From Bradyrhizobium sp. Gha (GTDB lineage Bacteria > Pseudomonadota > Alphaproteobacteria > Rhizobiales > Xanthobacteraceae), in assembly GCF_900113735.1 (NCBI RefSeq), contig NZ_FOQM01000010.1, forward strand, positions 109,941 through 173,940: a stretch of 64,000 nt of DNA, read 5' to 3'. Below, piece after piece: positions 38,077-46,110 of the stretch. The stretch's first letter is position 1. Each line of letters begins with the position of its first letter. The position numbers and the translations under genes were made by a program. The notes under the pieces are model-generated. The model ran no database searches. It was given only the letters and a program-made list of their open reading frames with translations, and was not told the DNA's origin.

Positions 38077-38844
38077 ATGCGTAACAAGTTGATTGCCGCC
38101 TTCGCCTGCACGACCGCTCTGGTTTCGACTGGTGCAGCTTCCGCCGCCGATCTCGCCGCGCGTCCCTACACCAAGGCGCCTGCCTATATCGAGCCGCTGT
38201 TCAACTGGACCGGTTTCTACGTTGGTGGTCACATCGGCGGCGCCTGGACCAACGAGCAGTTCATCAACAACGGCGTCGGTGCCCCGTTCGGCGATCTGAC
38301 GCCGGGGCAGGGTTACCGTCAGCGTAGCGCCGGCATCATGGGCGGCGCCCAGATCGGCTACAACTGGCAGGCCAACAACTACGTGTTCGGCATGGAAGGC
38401 ACGATTTCCGGCCTGGACAACAAGGGCACCATCGTGAACACCGCGTTCGCTCCGGGCGGCAACGTCTTCAGCTGGCGCGCCAACGTGCTCGCAACGGTGG
38501 TCGGCCGCGCCGGCTTCGCCGTGCAGAACAACCTGTTCTACATCAAGGGCGGCTATGCGGGCGTGAACAACCGCCTCTCGGTGACCGATACGGTGGGAGT
38601 GACCGGCTCGGGTGGTCAGACCCACTGGGCCAACGGCTGGACGGTGGGCGCGGGTTGGGAATACGGCATCACCCGCAACTGGATCGTCGGCCTCGAGTAC
38701 AATTACGCGGCCTTCGGCGGCCAGACCTATCAACTCGGCGGCACCTCGGGCAACTACACCTTCGATGCCAAGCCGCGTGACATCCAGTGGGCCGTCGTCC
38801 GCGCGAGCTACAAGTTCGACGCGCCTGCGATCGCACGCTACTGA
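38077..38844 (+). CDS. Outer-membrane beta-barrel protein (Omp25/Omp31-like)
   Basis: This 255-residue eight-strand barrel precursor has a signal peptide cleaved after ASA-ADLAARPY (about residue 23). The first barrel strand carries the NWTGFYVGGHIGGAW motif common to rhizobial small barrels, and the C-terminal strand ends in ...APAIARY with a terminal aromatic residue for barrel assembly. ATG 38077 is chosen over GTG 38041. The gene at 40128 on the other strand is a paralogue with nearly the same mature N terminus. A clear intrinsic terminator follows at 38891. Confidence 0.92.
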   Translation: MRNKLIAAFACTTALVSTGAASAADLAARPYTKAPAYIEPLFNWTGFYVGGHIGGAWTNEQFINNGVGAPFGDLTPGQGYRQRSAGIMGGAQIGYNWQANNYVFGMEGTISGLDNKGTIVNTAFAPGGNVFSWRANVLATVVGRAGFAVQNNLFYIKGGYAGVNNRLSVTDTVGVTGSGGQTHWANGWTVGAGWEYGITRNWIVGLEYNYAAFGGQTYQLGGTSGNYTFDAKPRDIQWAVVRASYKFDAPAIARY

Positions 38845-38890
38845 GCCAAAAACGATCAATCAGCAAAAAAAGATCACTGCCAACAATTCA

Positions 38891-38920
38891 AAGCCCCGGC
38901 ATTGCCGGGGCTTCTTTTTT
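38891..38920 (+). terminator. Intrinsic terminator of the outer-membrane protein gene
   Basis: A ten-base-pair stem AAGCCCCGGC / GCCGGGGCTT with a 3-base loop is followed by a T-rich run ending at 38920. It lies 46 bases after the stop codon of the barrel gene. Confidence 0.9.
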
Positions 38921-38934
38921 GCACCACAGCCGCC

Positions 38935-39705
38935 TTATGCCATCACCGAGAAGCCGCCATCGACCGGGATTGCGGTGCCCGTGACGAAGTTCGACGCCGC
39001 GGAGGCGAGGAAGACGGCGATGCCCGCGAAGTCGTCGATGTCGCCCCAGCGGCCCGCGGGCGTGCGTGCCAGCACGCGCTCGTGCAGGCCCGAGACCTGC
39101 TTGCGCGCCCCGCGCGTGAGATCGGTGTCGATCCAGCCCGGCAGGATGGCATTGACCTGGATGTTGTCGGGCGCCCAGGCATTGGCGCAGGCGCGCGTGT
39201 ACTGCACGATGCCGCCTTTGCTCGCCGCATAGGCGGCCGCGAAGCTCGCGCCGAAGATCGACATCATCGAGCCGATGTTGATGACCTTGCCGTTGCCTGA
39301 CGCCTTCAGCGCCGGATAGGCCAGCTTCGAGCACACGAAGGCGCTGGTGAGGTTGGTGTCGATCACCTTGTTCCACTCGTCGAGCTCGAGCTCGTGCGGC
39401 GGCTTGCGGATGCTCATGCCGGCGTTGTTGATCAGAATGTCGATGCGGCCGAGATCGTTCAAGACGCGGTCGATCATCGCCGCGACCGCCGCCTTGTCGG
39501 TGACGTCGGTGGTGACTGATATCGCCTTGACGCCGCGCCCCCTGAGATCGGCGACGGCTGCGGCCGATTTGGTTTCATTGCGTCCGACCACGGCGATGTC
39601 TGCGCCGGCATCAGCGAGCCCGTGTGCGAGGCCGAGGCCGATGCCGCCATTGCCGCCCGTGACGATCGCGACCTTGCCGCGGAGATCGAACCGATTGGAT
39701 GTCAT
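38935..39705 (-). CDS. SDR family oxidoreductase
   Basis: This 256-residue classical short-chain dehydrogenase has the cofactor motif VTGGNGGIGLGLA (residues ~15-27), NNAG at ~92, the active-site Ser in GSMMS and YAASK (Tyr ~160, Lys ~164). The C terminus FVTGTAIPVDGGFSV is typical. The Asn/Arg pattern after the second strand (VGRNE) suggests NADP(H). The substrate is unknown; the family includes gluconate and 3-ketoacyl reductases. A small membrane protein gene lies just upstream on the same strand. Confidence 0.9.
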   Translation of the reverse strand: MTSNRFDLRGKVAIVTGGNGGIGLGLAHGLADAGADIAVVGRNETKSAAAVADLRGRGVKAISVTTDVTDKAAVAAMIDRVLNDLGRIDILINNAGMSIRKPPHELELDEWNKVIDTNLTSAFVCSKLAYPALKASGNGKVINIGSMMSIFGASFAAAYAASKGGIVQYTRACANAWAPDNIQVNAILPGWIDTDLTRGARKQVSGLHERVLARTPAGRWGDIDDFAGIAVFLASAASNFVTGTAIPVDGGFSVMA

Positions 39706-39726
39706 GCTTTCACGTCCTGGTTTCTT

Positions 39727-39912
39727 TTATCGGTTGCTTTGCCAGATCAGCACCAGCCCGAAGCCGGCCATGGCAGCGCCATAACCGGCCCATTGCAGCT
39801 GGTTGACCATGAAGCTCGATCGCGGCCAGGCGATGGTGCCCGTGCCCTGTCCGATCCAGAGCAGCCCGACGGCGAGGGCAAACAGGCCTGCGACAAGCAG
39901 AAATCTGCGCAT
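39727..39912 (-). CDS. Small membrane protein, two transmembrane segments
   Basis: This 61-residue protein starts MRRFLLVAGLFALAVGLLW and has a second hydrophobic segment near its C terminus (GYGAAMAGFGLVLIW). ATG 39912 is chosen because GGAGGA lies 5 bases upstream; longer upstream frames have no support. It ends 21 bases before the SDR start, so the two may be cotranscribed. I recognise the general shape of a conserved small inner-membrane protein but no function. Confidence 0.7.
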   Translation of the reverse strand: MRRFLLVAGLFALAVGLLWIGQGTGTIAWPRSSFMVNQLQWAGYGAAMAGFGLVLIWQSNR

Positions 39913-40047
39913 GCGTTCCTCCGTCGGTCTGATTCTGTCGCGACCCATGGCATCAACCACGGGCCCACGAAAACGTCCCGCAAGACTAGCCGTACCGTCG
40001 GTTCGGACACAATGGTCGCGGACGGGCCGGCATGGCACCGCGCAACG

Positions 40048-40076
40048 AAAAAGCCCCGGACGATGCCGGGGCTTTG
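40048..40076 (-). terminator. Intrinsic terminator of the second outer-membrane protein gene
   Basis: On the minus strand, AAAGCCCCGG and CCGGGGCTTT form a GC-rich stem followed by further T residues. It lies about 50 bases downstream of the barrel gene at 40128 and shares its stem core with the terminators at 38891 and 41296. Confidence 0.85.
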
Positions 40077-40127
40077 ACGTCTGAAGGTGAGTTCAGCTCA
40101 GTACTTTAAATCCTGGTACTTCGGATC

Positions 40128-40913
40128 TCAGTACTTGGCGACGACCGGGCCGGTCCAGTTGAAGCGGTAGACCAGCGAGGTCGAGATCGTCTGGTTCCAG
40201 TTGTTGGCGCGGATGCTGTTCACGCCGGTCGGCAGGTTCGTGGCGTTGAAGAGTTCGTCCTGAGTCTTCGCATCGTAGAAGGCCGAGCGATACTCTGTCT
40301 TCATGAACCAGCCGGGCGAGGAGATGCCGAAGAAGTTCAGGCTGTTCTCGACACCGCCGCCGATGAACCAACCGTTGCGGTTGTAGCCGTTGAGGTGTGT
40401 GCCGGAGGAAACGCCAGCCAGATTGGTGAAGTTGGTGCTGCCGAAGTGAGCGCCGCTGTAACCGCCGTTGACGTAGGACAGAACGTTCGGAGCGACCAGC
40501 CAGCCGAGGCGGACACCCGCGGCCCAGGAGTCCTCCAGCTTCTGGCTGCCCGTGATCTGAGCGATCGGATCCTGCACGGTGGCGCGGATGCTGCCGAACT
40601 GGCCGTCGGCGAACACGCCCGCGACCCAGGTGCTGTTGAACTGCCAGTCGTACCCGAGGCCGACGGTGCCGAACCAGCCCGAGCCACCCTGGCGCTGGGT
40701 GATGGTCAGGGGCGTGCCCGTCGTGGTCGAGACGACGCTCTGGTCGGAGTTCGAGAGGCCGCCGCCGCCGCCGCCGAAGATGTAGAAGCCGGTCCAGTTC
40801 GCGACCGGAGCCGCCATCGGGGCCTTCACATAGGGACGAGCCGCGAGGTCAGCCGCCGAAGCCGAACCCGTCATTGCCGCAATCGCGGTCAGTGCGAGAG
40901 CAATCTTCTTCAT
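40128..40913 (-). CDS. Outer-membrane beta-barrel protein, paralogue of the 38077 gene
   Basis: This 261-residue porin-like small barrel has a signal peptide (MKKIALALTAIAAM..., cleavage after ASA-ADLAARPYVKAP). It shares the first-strand NWTGFYIFGGGGGG motif with its paralogue and ends in GPVVAKY. The central region differs strongly from the 38077 product, so the loops have diverged. Expression probably comes from its own promoter in the 427-base upstream gap. Confidence 0.92.
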   Translation of the reverse strand: MKKIALALTAIAAMTGSASAADLAARPYVKAPMAAPVANWTGFYIFGGGGGGLSNSDQSVVSTTTGTPLTITQRQGGSGWFGTVGLGYDWQFNSTWVAGVFADGQFGSIRATVQDPIAQITGSQKLEDSWAAGVRLGWLVAPNVLSYVNGGYSGAHFGSTNFTNLAGVSSGTHLNGYNRNGWFIGGGVENSLNFFGISSPGWFMKTEYRSAFYDAKTQDELFNATNLPTGVNSIRANNWNQTISTSLVYRFNWTGPVVAKY

Positions 40914-41340
40914 GATAAAATCCCCAACCCTTGGTTCGTAGCAGGCGCGAGCGCACTGAAGTCCGTGTGTTCTGATGGCTCGGACTATAGACGGTTCTCG
41001 CCGAAATGCTGTTGCAGGGCAGGCACAGTCGCCGGAAAACGCCCGCTCGTCAGGTTCGATGATGCCGTCATCGGCATCGACAAAATACCATTTATTTCAG
41101 CGTCTTAGGCGGATTCAGGGGGCTATGGTCCAAGACGGGTTTTCGTTAGGATTGCGCCTTTGCCCGAGGGCGAGGCCATCCTGCCGCAGCCCTGGCGTGC
41201 GCCCATTCGCTCTGAGTCGTTGGCCGAGTCGCCCGCCCCGAGAGGAATCGCCGAGGCGGAAGCGCCGGGAAGCGCCACCGTTCCCACAAAAATGAAAAAG
41301 CCCCGGCGCAGGCCGGGGCTTTTCGGCGGAAATCGCCGCT
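40914..41340. other. Intergenic region between the barrel gene and parE
   Basis: These 427 bases hold the upstream region of the minus-strand barrel gene and, at the far end, the parE terminator. Short frames on both strands lack ribosome sites and homologous-looking sequence. I see no tRNA. Confidence 0.6.
41296..41323 (-). terminator. Intrinsic terminator of parE
   Basis: AAAAGCCCCGGC and GCCGGGGCTTTT form a 12-base-pair stem with a 4-base loop, 18 bases past the parE stop. The minus strand carries a T-rich tail. The symmetric A/T flanks would also allow termination in the other direction. Confidence 0.9.
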
Positions 41341-43389
41341 TCAGACGTCGAGCAGCTCATCGCTGGCGAACTCGGCCTTGTCGGAGATGAAGGCGAAGCG
41401 CGCTTCGGCCTTGGTGCCCATCAGCCGCTCGACCGAATCTGCCGTAGTGTCGCGATCGTCGGGCAGCAGGACCACCTTGAGCAGCGTCCGCTTGCTCGGA
41501 TCCATGGTGGTTTCCTTGAGCTGCGCCGGCATCATCTCGCCGAGGCCCTTGAAGCGGTTCACCTCGACCTTGGCGTTGGCGCTGAAAGCGCTCTTGATCA
41601 GCTCGTCCTTGTGCTTGTCATCGCGCGCGTAGACCGATTTCTGCCCGTGGGTCAGCTTGTAGAGCGGCGGCACGGCGAGGAAGAGATGTCCCTCGTCGAT
41701 CAGCTTCGGCATCTGCCGGTAGAAGAAGGTGATCAGGAGCGAAGCGATGTGGGCGCCGTCGACGTCGGCGTCGGTCATGATGATGATGCGCTGATAGCGG
41801 AGATCCTCTTCGCGGTACTGCAGGAGCTGTCCGCAGCCGATCGCCTGCACGAGATCGGACAGCTGGGCGTTCGCCGTCAGCTTGTCCTTGCCGGCAGAAG
41901 CGACGTTGAGGATTTTTCCACGCAACGGCAGCACCGCCTGGGTCTTGCGATCGCGCGCCTGCTTGGCGCTGCCGCCGGCCGAGTCGCCCTCGACGATGAA
42001 GAGTTCGGAGCCCTCGGTGCCTGCGTCGGTGCAGTCGGCGAGCTTGCCGGGCAGGCGCAGCTTCTTGCCAGCCGTCTTGCGCGCCGTCTCCTTTTCCTGG
42101 CGGCGGCGCAGCCGCTCCTCGGCCCGGTCGATCACGAAGTCGAGCAGCCGGTTGGCCATGTTCGGATTGCCCGAGAGCCAATGGTCGAACGGATCCTTCA
42201 TCGCCTGTTCGACGATGCGCTGCGCTTCGGCCGTGGCGAGGCGGTCCTTGGTCTGGCCCTGGAATTCAGGTTCGCGCACGAACACCGAGAGCATCACGGC
42301 GGCGCCAACCATCACGTCTTCCGACGTGATGGACGAGGCGCGCTTGCCCTGGCCGACGCGCTCGGCGTGATCCTTCAGGCCGCGCAGCAGCGCGCTGCGC
42401 AAGCCCGATTCATGCGTGCCTCCGTCGGGCGTCGGCACGGTGTTGGTGTATGAAGACAGGAAGCCGTCGGCATCCGCGGTCCAGGCCACTGCCCATTCGC
42501 AGGCGCCATGCGCGCCGTTGCGCCCCGACTTGCCGGAGAAGATGTCGGGATGCACCAGCGTATCGGCGTGGATCGCCGCCGCCAGATAATCCTTGAGGCC
42601 GCCGGGGAAGTGGAAGGTGGCCTCGGCCGGAACGTCCTCGACGCCCTTGAGCAGTTCGGGCGCGCAATTCCAGCGAATCTCGACGCCGCCGAACAGATAG
42701 GCCTTCGAGCGCGTCATCTTGAACAGACGTTGCGGCTTGAACGCCGCCTTGGCGCCGAAGATGTCGGTATCGGGCTTGAAGCGCACGCGGGTGCCGCGGC
42801 GGTTGTTGATCTTGCCGAGATCCTCGAGCTTGCCCTTGGGATGGCCGCGCTCGAAGCTCATGCGGTAGAGCTTCTGGCTGCGCGCGACCTCGACCTCGAG
42901 CCGCGAGGAGAGGGCGTTCACGACGGAGATGCCGACGCCGTGCAGACCGCCCGAGGTCTCGTAGACCTTGCTGTCGAACTTGCCGCCCGAATGCAGCGTG
43001 CACATGATGACTTCGAGTGCCGACTTCTTCGGGAACTTCGGATGCGGATCAACAGGGATGCCGCGGCCGTTGTCGGTGACGGTGAGGAACCCGTCCGCGG
43101 AGAGTTCGACGCCGATGAAGGTCGCGTGTCCCGCGAGCGCCTCGTCCATCGAGTTGTCGATGACTTCGGCGAACAGGTGATGCAGCGCCTTTTCGTCGGT
43201 GCCGCCGATATACATGCCGGGCCGGCGCCGCACCGGTTCCAGGCCCTCAAGCACCTCGATATCGGCTGCGGTGTAATCAGCCTCGGCACCGCCAGCACGC
43301 GGTGCGGCCTTGGCAGCGGGGGGGCGCGCCTTCGGCTCATTGCCGTCGAACAAATCGTCTTTGCTTTTTGTCTTCAACTGCTTGGACAT
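41341..43389 (-). CDS. parE: DNA topoisomerase IV subunit B
   Basis: This 682-residue ATPase subunit of topoisomerase IV decatenates daughter chromosomes with ParC. The GHKL ATPase part shows PGMYIGGTDEKALHHLFAEVIDNSMDEA, DNGRGIPV and GGLHGVGISVVNALS. The TOPRIM part shows EGDSAGGSAKQARD and the acidic MTDADVDGAHI. The C terminus matches the type IIA B-subunit end (NRFKGLGEM). The length and the short spacing between domains suggest ParE rather than GyrB, which is usually ~800 residues in this group. The start codon is not preceded by a strong ribosome site. Confidence 0.95.
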   Translation of the reverse strand: MSKQLKTKSKDDLFDGNEPKARPPAAKAAPRAGGAEADYTAADIEVLEGLEPVRRRPGMYIGGTDEKALHHLFAEVIDNSMDEALAGHATFIGVELSADGFLTVTDNGRGIPVDPHPKFPKKSALEVIMCTLHSGGKFDSKVYETSGGLHGVGISVVNALSSRLEVEVARSQKLYRMSFERGHPKGKLEDLGKINNRRGTRVRFKPDTDIFGAKAAFKPQRLFKMTRSKAYLFGGVEIRWNCAPELLKGVEDVPAEATFHFPGGLKDYLAAAIHADTLVHPDIFSGKSGRNGAHGACEWAVAWTADADGFLSSYTNTVPTPDGGTHESGLRSALLRGLKDHAERVGQGKRASSITSEDVMVGAAVMLSVFVREPEFQGQTKDRLATAEAQRIVEQAMKDPFDHWLSGNPNMANRLLDFVIDRAEERLRRRQEKETARKTAGKKLRLPGKLADCTDAGTEGSELFIVEGDSAGGSAKQARDRKTQAVLPLRGKILNVASAGKDKLTANAQLSDLVQAIGCGQLLQYREEDLRYQRIIIMTDADVDGAHIASLLITFFYRQMPKLIDEGHLFLAVPPLYKLTHGQKSVYARDDKHKDELIKSAFSANAKVEVNRFKGLGEMMPAQLKETTMDPSKRTLLKVVLLPDDRDTTADSVERLMGTKAEARFAFISDKAEFASDELLDV

Positions 43390-43521
43390 ATATCTTGATG
43401 TGTTTTGAGGGCCGCGCAGGCGGCGAATCGGTTGCGGAGACTATGCCACGGCCGGCCTTGAAAGGTCAGGCCGCGCCGATCTTGGCCGCTTCTTGACAGC
43501 TTCTTGGGGTGGTTGCGAGCC

Positions 43522-43575
43522 AATCCCGGCGATTTTACGCCGCAGGCTGACCAAATCCCGGCAATTTGACGCCGC
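43522..43575. repeat. Pair of 22-bp direct repeats between parE and the DedA gene
   Basis: AATCCCGGCGATTTTACGCC at 43522 continues GC, and a copy with 20 of 22 bases identical starts at 43554; the copies are 32 bp apart. They lie in the divergent promoter region of parE and the DedA gene. Use as a protein-binding site is possible but not shown. Confidence 0.6.
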
Positions 43576-43682
43576 CGGCCGCCCAGTGCAGAGGTTTGTG
43601 ACTTGATGTCACACAAGTCCCTGGCTTACCAGTGCTTTTCATGGAACATGACCTCAGGGCGAGGCGGGAAGGCTAATTTGGA

Positions 43683-44213
43683 ATGGAGCAGTTTGCGCAC
43701 GCATTGGCCGATTTCGTGCGCCTGCACCAGGCTTGGGCCGCTCCGATCGTGTTCCTGCTCGCGTTCGGGGAATCGCTCGCCTTCATCTCGCTGCTGATCC
43801 CGGCCTGGGGCGCACTGGTCGCCATCGGCGCGCTGATCGGCGCAAGCGGCATCAGCTTCTATCCGGTCTGGATTGCCGGCGCGATCGGCGCCGCGCTCGG
43901 CGACTGGGTCTCCTACTGGTTCGGCTATCGCTACAAGGAGCAGGTCGCGCAGATGTGGCCGCTCTCGCGCTATCCGGACATTCTTCCTAAAGGCGAGGCC
44001 TTCGTCCGGAGCTGGGGCGTGCCCAGCATCTTCATCGGCCGCTTCTTCGGTCCGTTGCGGGCGTCGGTGCCGCTCGCGGCCGGCATTTTCGAGATGCCGT
44101 ACTGGAGCTTTCAGGCGGCCAACTTCATCTCGGCACTGGTCTGGTCCGCGGCGTTGCTGCTGTTCGGCGACGTGATCGCGAAGATCATGGAATGGCTCTG
44201 GCGGGTGGTGTGA
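43683..44213 (+). CDS. DedA family membrane protein
   Basis: This 176-residue inner-membrane protein belongs to the DedA/SNARE-associated (VTT) family of undecaprenyl-phosphate or lipid flippases and proton-dependent envelope proteins. The membrane-embedded motif FGESLAFISLLIPAWG (residues ~28-43) carries the conserved Glu. The second re-entrant motif GRFFGPLRASVPLAAG (~118-133) has the essential Arg residues. Four to five hydrophobic segments fit the fold. It is divergent from parE. The stop is only 12 bases before the promoter of the next operon. Confidence 0.92.
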   Translation: MEQFAHALADFVRLHQAWAAPIVFLLAFGESLAFISLLIPAWGALVAIGALIGASGISFYPVWIAGAIGAALGDWVSYWFGYRYKEQVAQMWPLSRYPDILPKGEAFVRSWGVPSIFIGRFFGPLRASVPLAAGIFEMPYWSFQAANFISALVWSAALLLFGDVIAKIMEWLWRVV

Positions 44214-44224
44214 CATGGTGTATC

Positions 44225-44253
44225 TTGACGGGAACCGCATCCCGCTCTATAGC
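44225..44253 (+). promoter_or_regulatory. Consensus promoter of the leader-paiB-argC operon
   Basis: TTGACG (44225-44230) and TATAGC (44248-44253) are separated by exactly 17 bases. The first base of the leader ATG is at 44262, 9 bases after the -10 element, so transcription would start at or within two bases of the ATG and the leader mRNA would be leaderless. Confidence 0.75.
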
Positions 44254-44261
44254 CGCGCGCC

Positions 44262-44339
44262 ATGATCAACGCCGCGACCATCCTGTTCGCCCGTCGCCGC
44301 CGCCGCGCTCTCGCGGTTTGGGCGGTCGATCGCGTTTGA
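44262..44339 (+). CDS. Putative arginine-rich leader peptide (25 residues)
   Basis: ATG 44262 opens a 25-codon frame ending in TGA 44337-44339. Codons 11-15 (44292-44306) are five consecutive Arg codons; the peptide reads MINAATILFARRRRR and goes on to a short tail with one more Arg at codon 24. The position directly behind a consensus promoter, the run of codons for the end product of the downstream argC pathway, and the hairpins that follow suggest an attenuation leader. Arg-rich runs can arise by chance in GC-rich DNA, so the coding status is inferred. Confidence 0.55.
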   Translation: MINAATILFARRRRRALAVWAVDRV

Positions 44340-44351
44340 GATCATCGTCTT

Positions 44352-44410
44352 TGCCGCTGGACCCGATCCGCGGCATTCTTTCTCCTGTCAGCGCGATCTG
44401 ATCCAGCGGC
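44352..44410 (+). promoter_or_regulatory. Candidate transcription attenuator with alternative hairpins
   Basis: Bases 44352-44361 (TGCCGCTGGA) can pair with 44367-44375 (TCCGCGGCA) with one bulged base, giving a terminator-like hairpin followed by TTCTTTCT. The same bases 44353-44361 are perfectly complementary to 44402-44410 (TCCAGCGGC). They can also pair weakly with GGCGGT at 44321-44326 inside the leader ORF. These structures exclude each other, as in amino-acid attenuators. The geometry is read by eye; no folding energies were calculated. Confidence 0.5.
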
Positions 44411-44439
44411 CCCCCAAGGAGGCCCAGCAGGAGACCACG

Positions 44440-45108
44440 ATGTACACGCCACCCTTTTTCAAGCCGGATCGCGCCGCGAGCCTGAAATTCGCAGGCGAGC
44501 GCGGTTTCGGCACGATGTGCGCCTTCGACGGCTACAAGCCGGTCGCTTCGCCGCTGCCGTTCTATTTGACCTATGCAGCCGACGGCACGCCGCAGGCCGC
44601 CTTTCATGTCGCCCGTCACAATCCCCTGGTAAGGCTTGCGGACGGCGCGACGTGCTGGCTGCTCGCGATCAACGGCCCCGATGCCTATGTATCGCCCGAC
44701 TGGTACGTTTCGCCGGATCAAGTGCCGACCTGGCTGTATCAGACGGTGCATCTCACCGGGCCCGTGAAGCTGCTGTCCGACGATGAGCTGGCGGTGCAGA
44801 TCGACACGCTCAGCGACATCTTCGAGAGCTGGCTGTTGCCGAAGAAGCCGTGGACTTCAGGCAAGATGACGGCAGGCCGGCTCGAGGCGCTGAAGAAGGG
44901 AATCGTGGGGCTGGTCATGACGGTCGAAGAGGTCGAAGGCAGCTTCAAGCTGAACCAGCACAAATCGGACGCCGACTATGTCGCGATCGCGACTGCACTC
45001 GGCGCGCAAGCCGATGCCGACGCCAGGAAGATCGCCCAACTGATGCAGGACGTGAGGCCCGAAGCCTTCGCGGCCGAAACCAACATGCTCGAAAGGAGCG
45101 TATCATGA
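44440..45108 (+). CDS. FMN-binding negative transcriptional regulator (PaiB-like)
   Basis: This 222-residue split-barrel flavin-binding family protein is related to Bacillus PaiB. It starts MYTPPFFKPD, the hallmark of the family, and has FHVARHNPL, YVSPDWYV and the C-terminal FKLNQHKSDADY motif. PaiB was described as a negative regulator of sporulation and protease genes; in proteobacteria the role is unknown, and an FMN-dependent enzyme is an alternative. A CAGGAG site lies 6 bases upstream. The stop overlaps the argC start (ATGA), so both are one translational unit. Confidence 0.9.
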   Translation: MYTPPFFKPDRAASLKFAGERGFGTMCAFDGYKPVASPLPFYLTYAADGTPQAAFHVARHNPLVRLADGATCWLLAINGPDAYVSPDWYVSPDQVPTWLYQTVHLTGPVKLLSDDELAVQIDTLSDIFESWLLPKKPWTSGKMTAGRLEALKKGIVGLVMTVEEVEGSFKLNQHKSDADYVAIATALGAQADADARKIAQLMQDVRPEAFAAETNMLERSVS

Positions 45109-46088
45109 GCCTCACGGAAACCACGAAAGCCCCGTCCACCGGCACAGCCAAAAAACCCGCCACCGTCTTCGTCGACGGCGGCTCCGGCACCACCGGCCTC
45201 GGCATCAACGAGCGGCTGAAGCGCCAGAGCGACGTCGTGGTGAAGACCATCGCCGACGACAAGCGCAAGGATCCCGCAGCGAAGAAGGCGCTGATGGAGG
45301 AGGTGGATCTCGTGATCCTCTGCCTGCCTGACGATGCCGCCAAGGAGACGGTCGCATTGATTGACAGCATGGGTACTTCGGCGCCGAAGGTGCTGGACGC
45401 CTCGACCGCGTATCGGGTCGCACCTGACTGGACCTACGGCTTTGCGGAGCTGGCGCCCGACCAGGCCGGCAAGATCAAGGCGGCGAAGAAGGTCTCGAAT
45501 CCGGGTTGCTATCCGACCGGCGGAATCGCGCTGCTGCGGCCGATCGTCGATGCGGGCCTGTTGCCGCCTGACCATCCCATCAGCGTCAACGCGGTGAGCG
45601 GCTATTCCGGTGGCGGCAAATCGATGATCGCAAGCTTCGAGGACGGCAGCGCGCCATCGTTCGAGCTCTATGGCCTCGGCTTCGAGCACAAGCATCTGCC
45701 GGAGCTGCAGCTCTATTCGAACTTGACGCGGCGCCCGATCTTCATTCCCTCCGTCGGCAATTACCGGCAGGGCATGCTGGTCTCGATCCCGCTCCAGCTC
45801 GACGCGTTGCCCGGCAAGCCTGCTGGTGCCGATCTCCACGCGGCGCTGGCCAAGCACTACGCCGGCTCGAAATACGTCAAGGCGATGCCGCTCCAGAACG
45901 ACGCGTCCAAGGGCGGCCGCATCGAGCCGGAGGCGCTCAACGAGACCAACGTGCTCGAGCTCTATGTCTTCGCCAGCGACAAGTACCACCAGGCGGTGCT
46001 GGTCGCGCGGCTTGACAATCTCGGCAAGGGCGCCTCGGGCGCAGCCGTGCAGAACATGCGGCTGATGCTGGGTCTGCCGGAGGAATAG
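45105..46088 (+). CDS. argC: N-acetyl-gamma-glutamyl-phosphate reductase, type 2
   Basis: ArgC reduces N-acetylglutamyl phosphate to the semialdehyde, step three of arginine synthesis. The 327-residue protein has an N-terminal NAD(P) fold (FVDGGSGTTGLGINERL), the catalytic Cys in SNPGCYPTG (about residue 134) and the conserved GYSGGGK. The type 2 form is shorter in its N-terminal domain than E. coli ArgC. A GAAAGGAG site precedes ATG 45105, which overlaps the PaiB-like gene stop by 4 bases. The operon partner and leader ORF suggest end-product control by arginine supply. Confidence 0.95.
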   Translation: MSLTETTKAPSTGTAKKPATVFVDGGSGTTGLGINERLKRQSDVVVKTIADDKRKDPAAKKALMEEVDLVILCLPDDAAKETVALIDSMGTSAPKVLDASTAYRVAPDWTYGFAELAPDQAGKIKAAKKVSNPGCYPTGGIALLRPIVDAGLLPPDHPISVNAVSGYSGGGKSMIASFEDGSAPSFELYGLGFEHKHLPELQLYSNLTRRPIFIPSVGNYRQGMLVSIPLQLDALPGKPAGADLHAALAKHYAGSKYVKAMPLQNDASKGGRIEPEALNETNVLELYVFASDKYHQAVLVARLDNLGKGASGAAVQNMRLMLGLPEE

Positions 46089-46110
46089 GGCGACACCCTA
46101 TCCGTTGTCG

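Noticed and set aside
44850..45104. Upstream extension of the argC frame into the PaiB-like gene
   Set aside because: The extension is Arg-rich shadow sequence; ATG 45105 has a good ribosome site and opens the normal ArgC N terminus.
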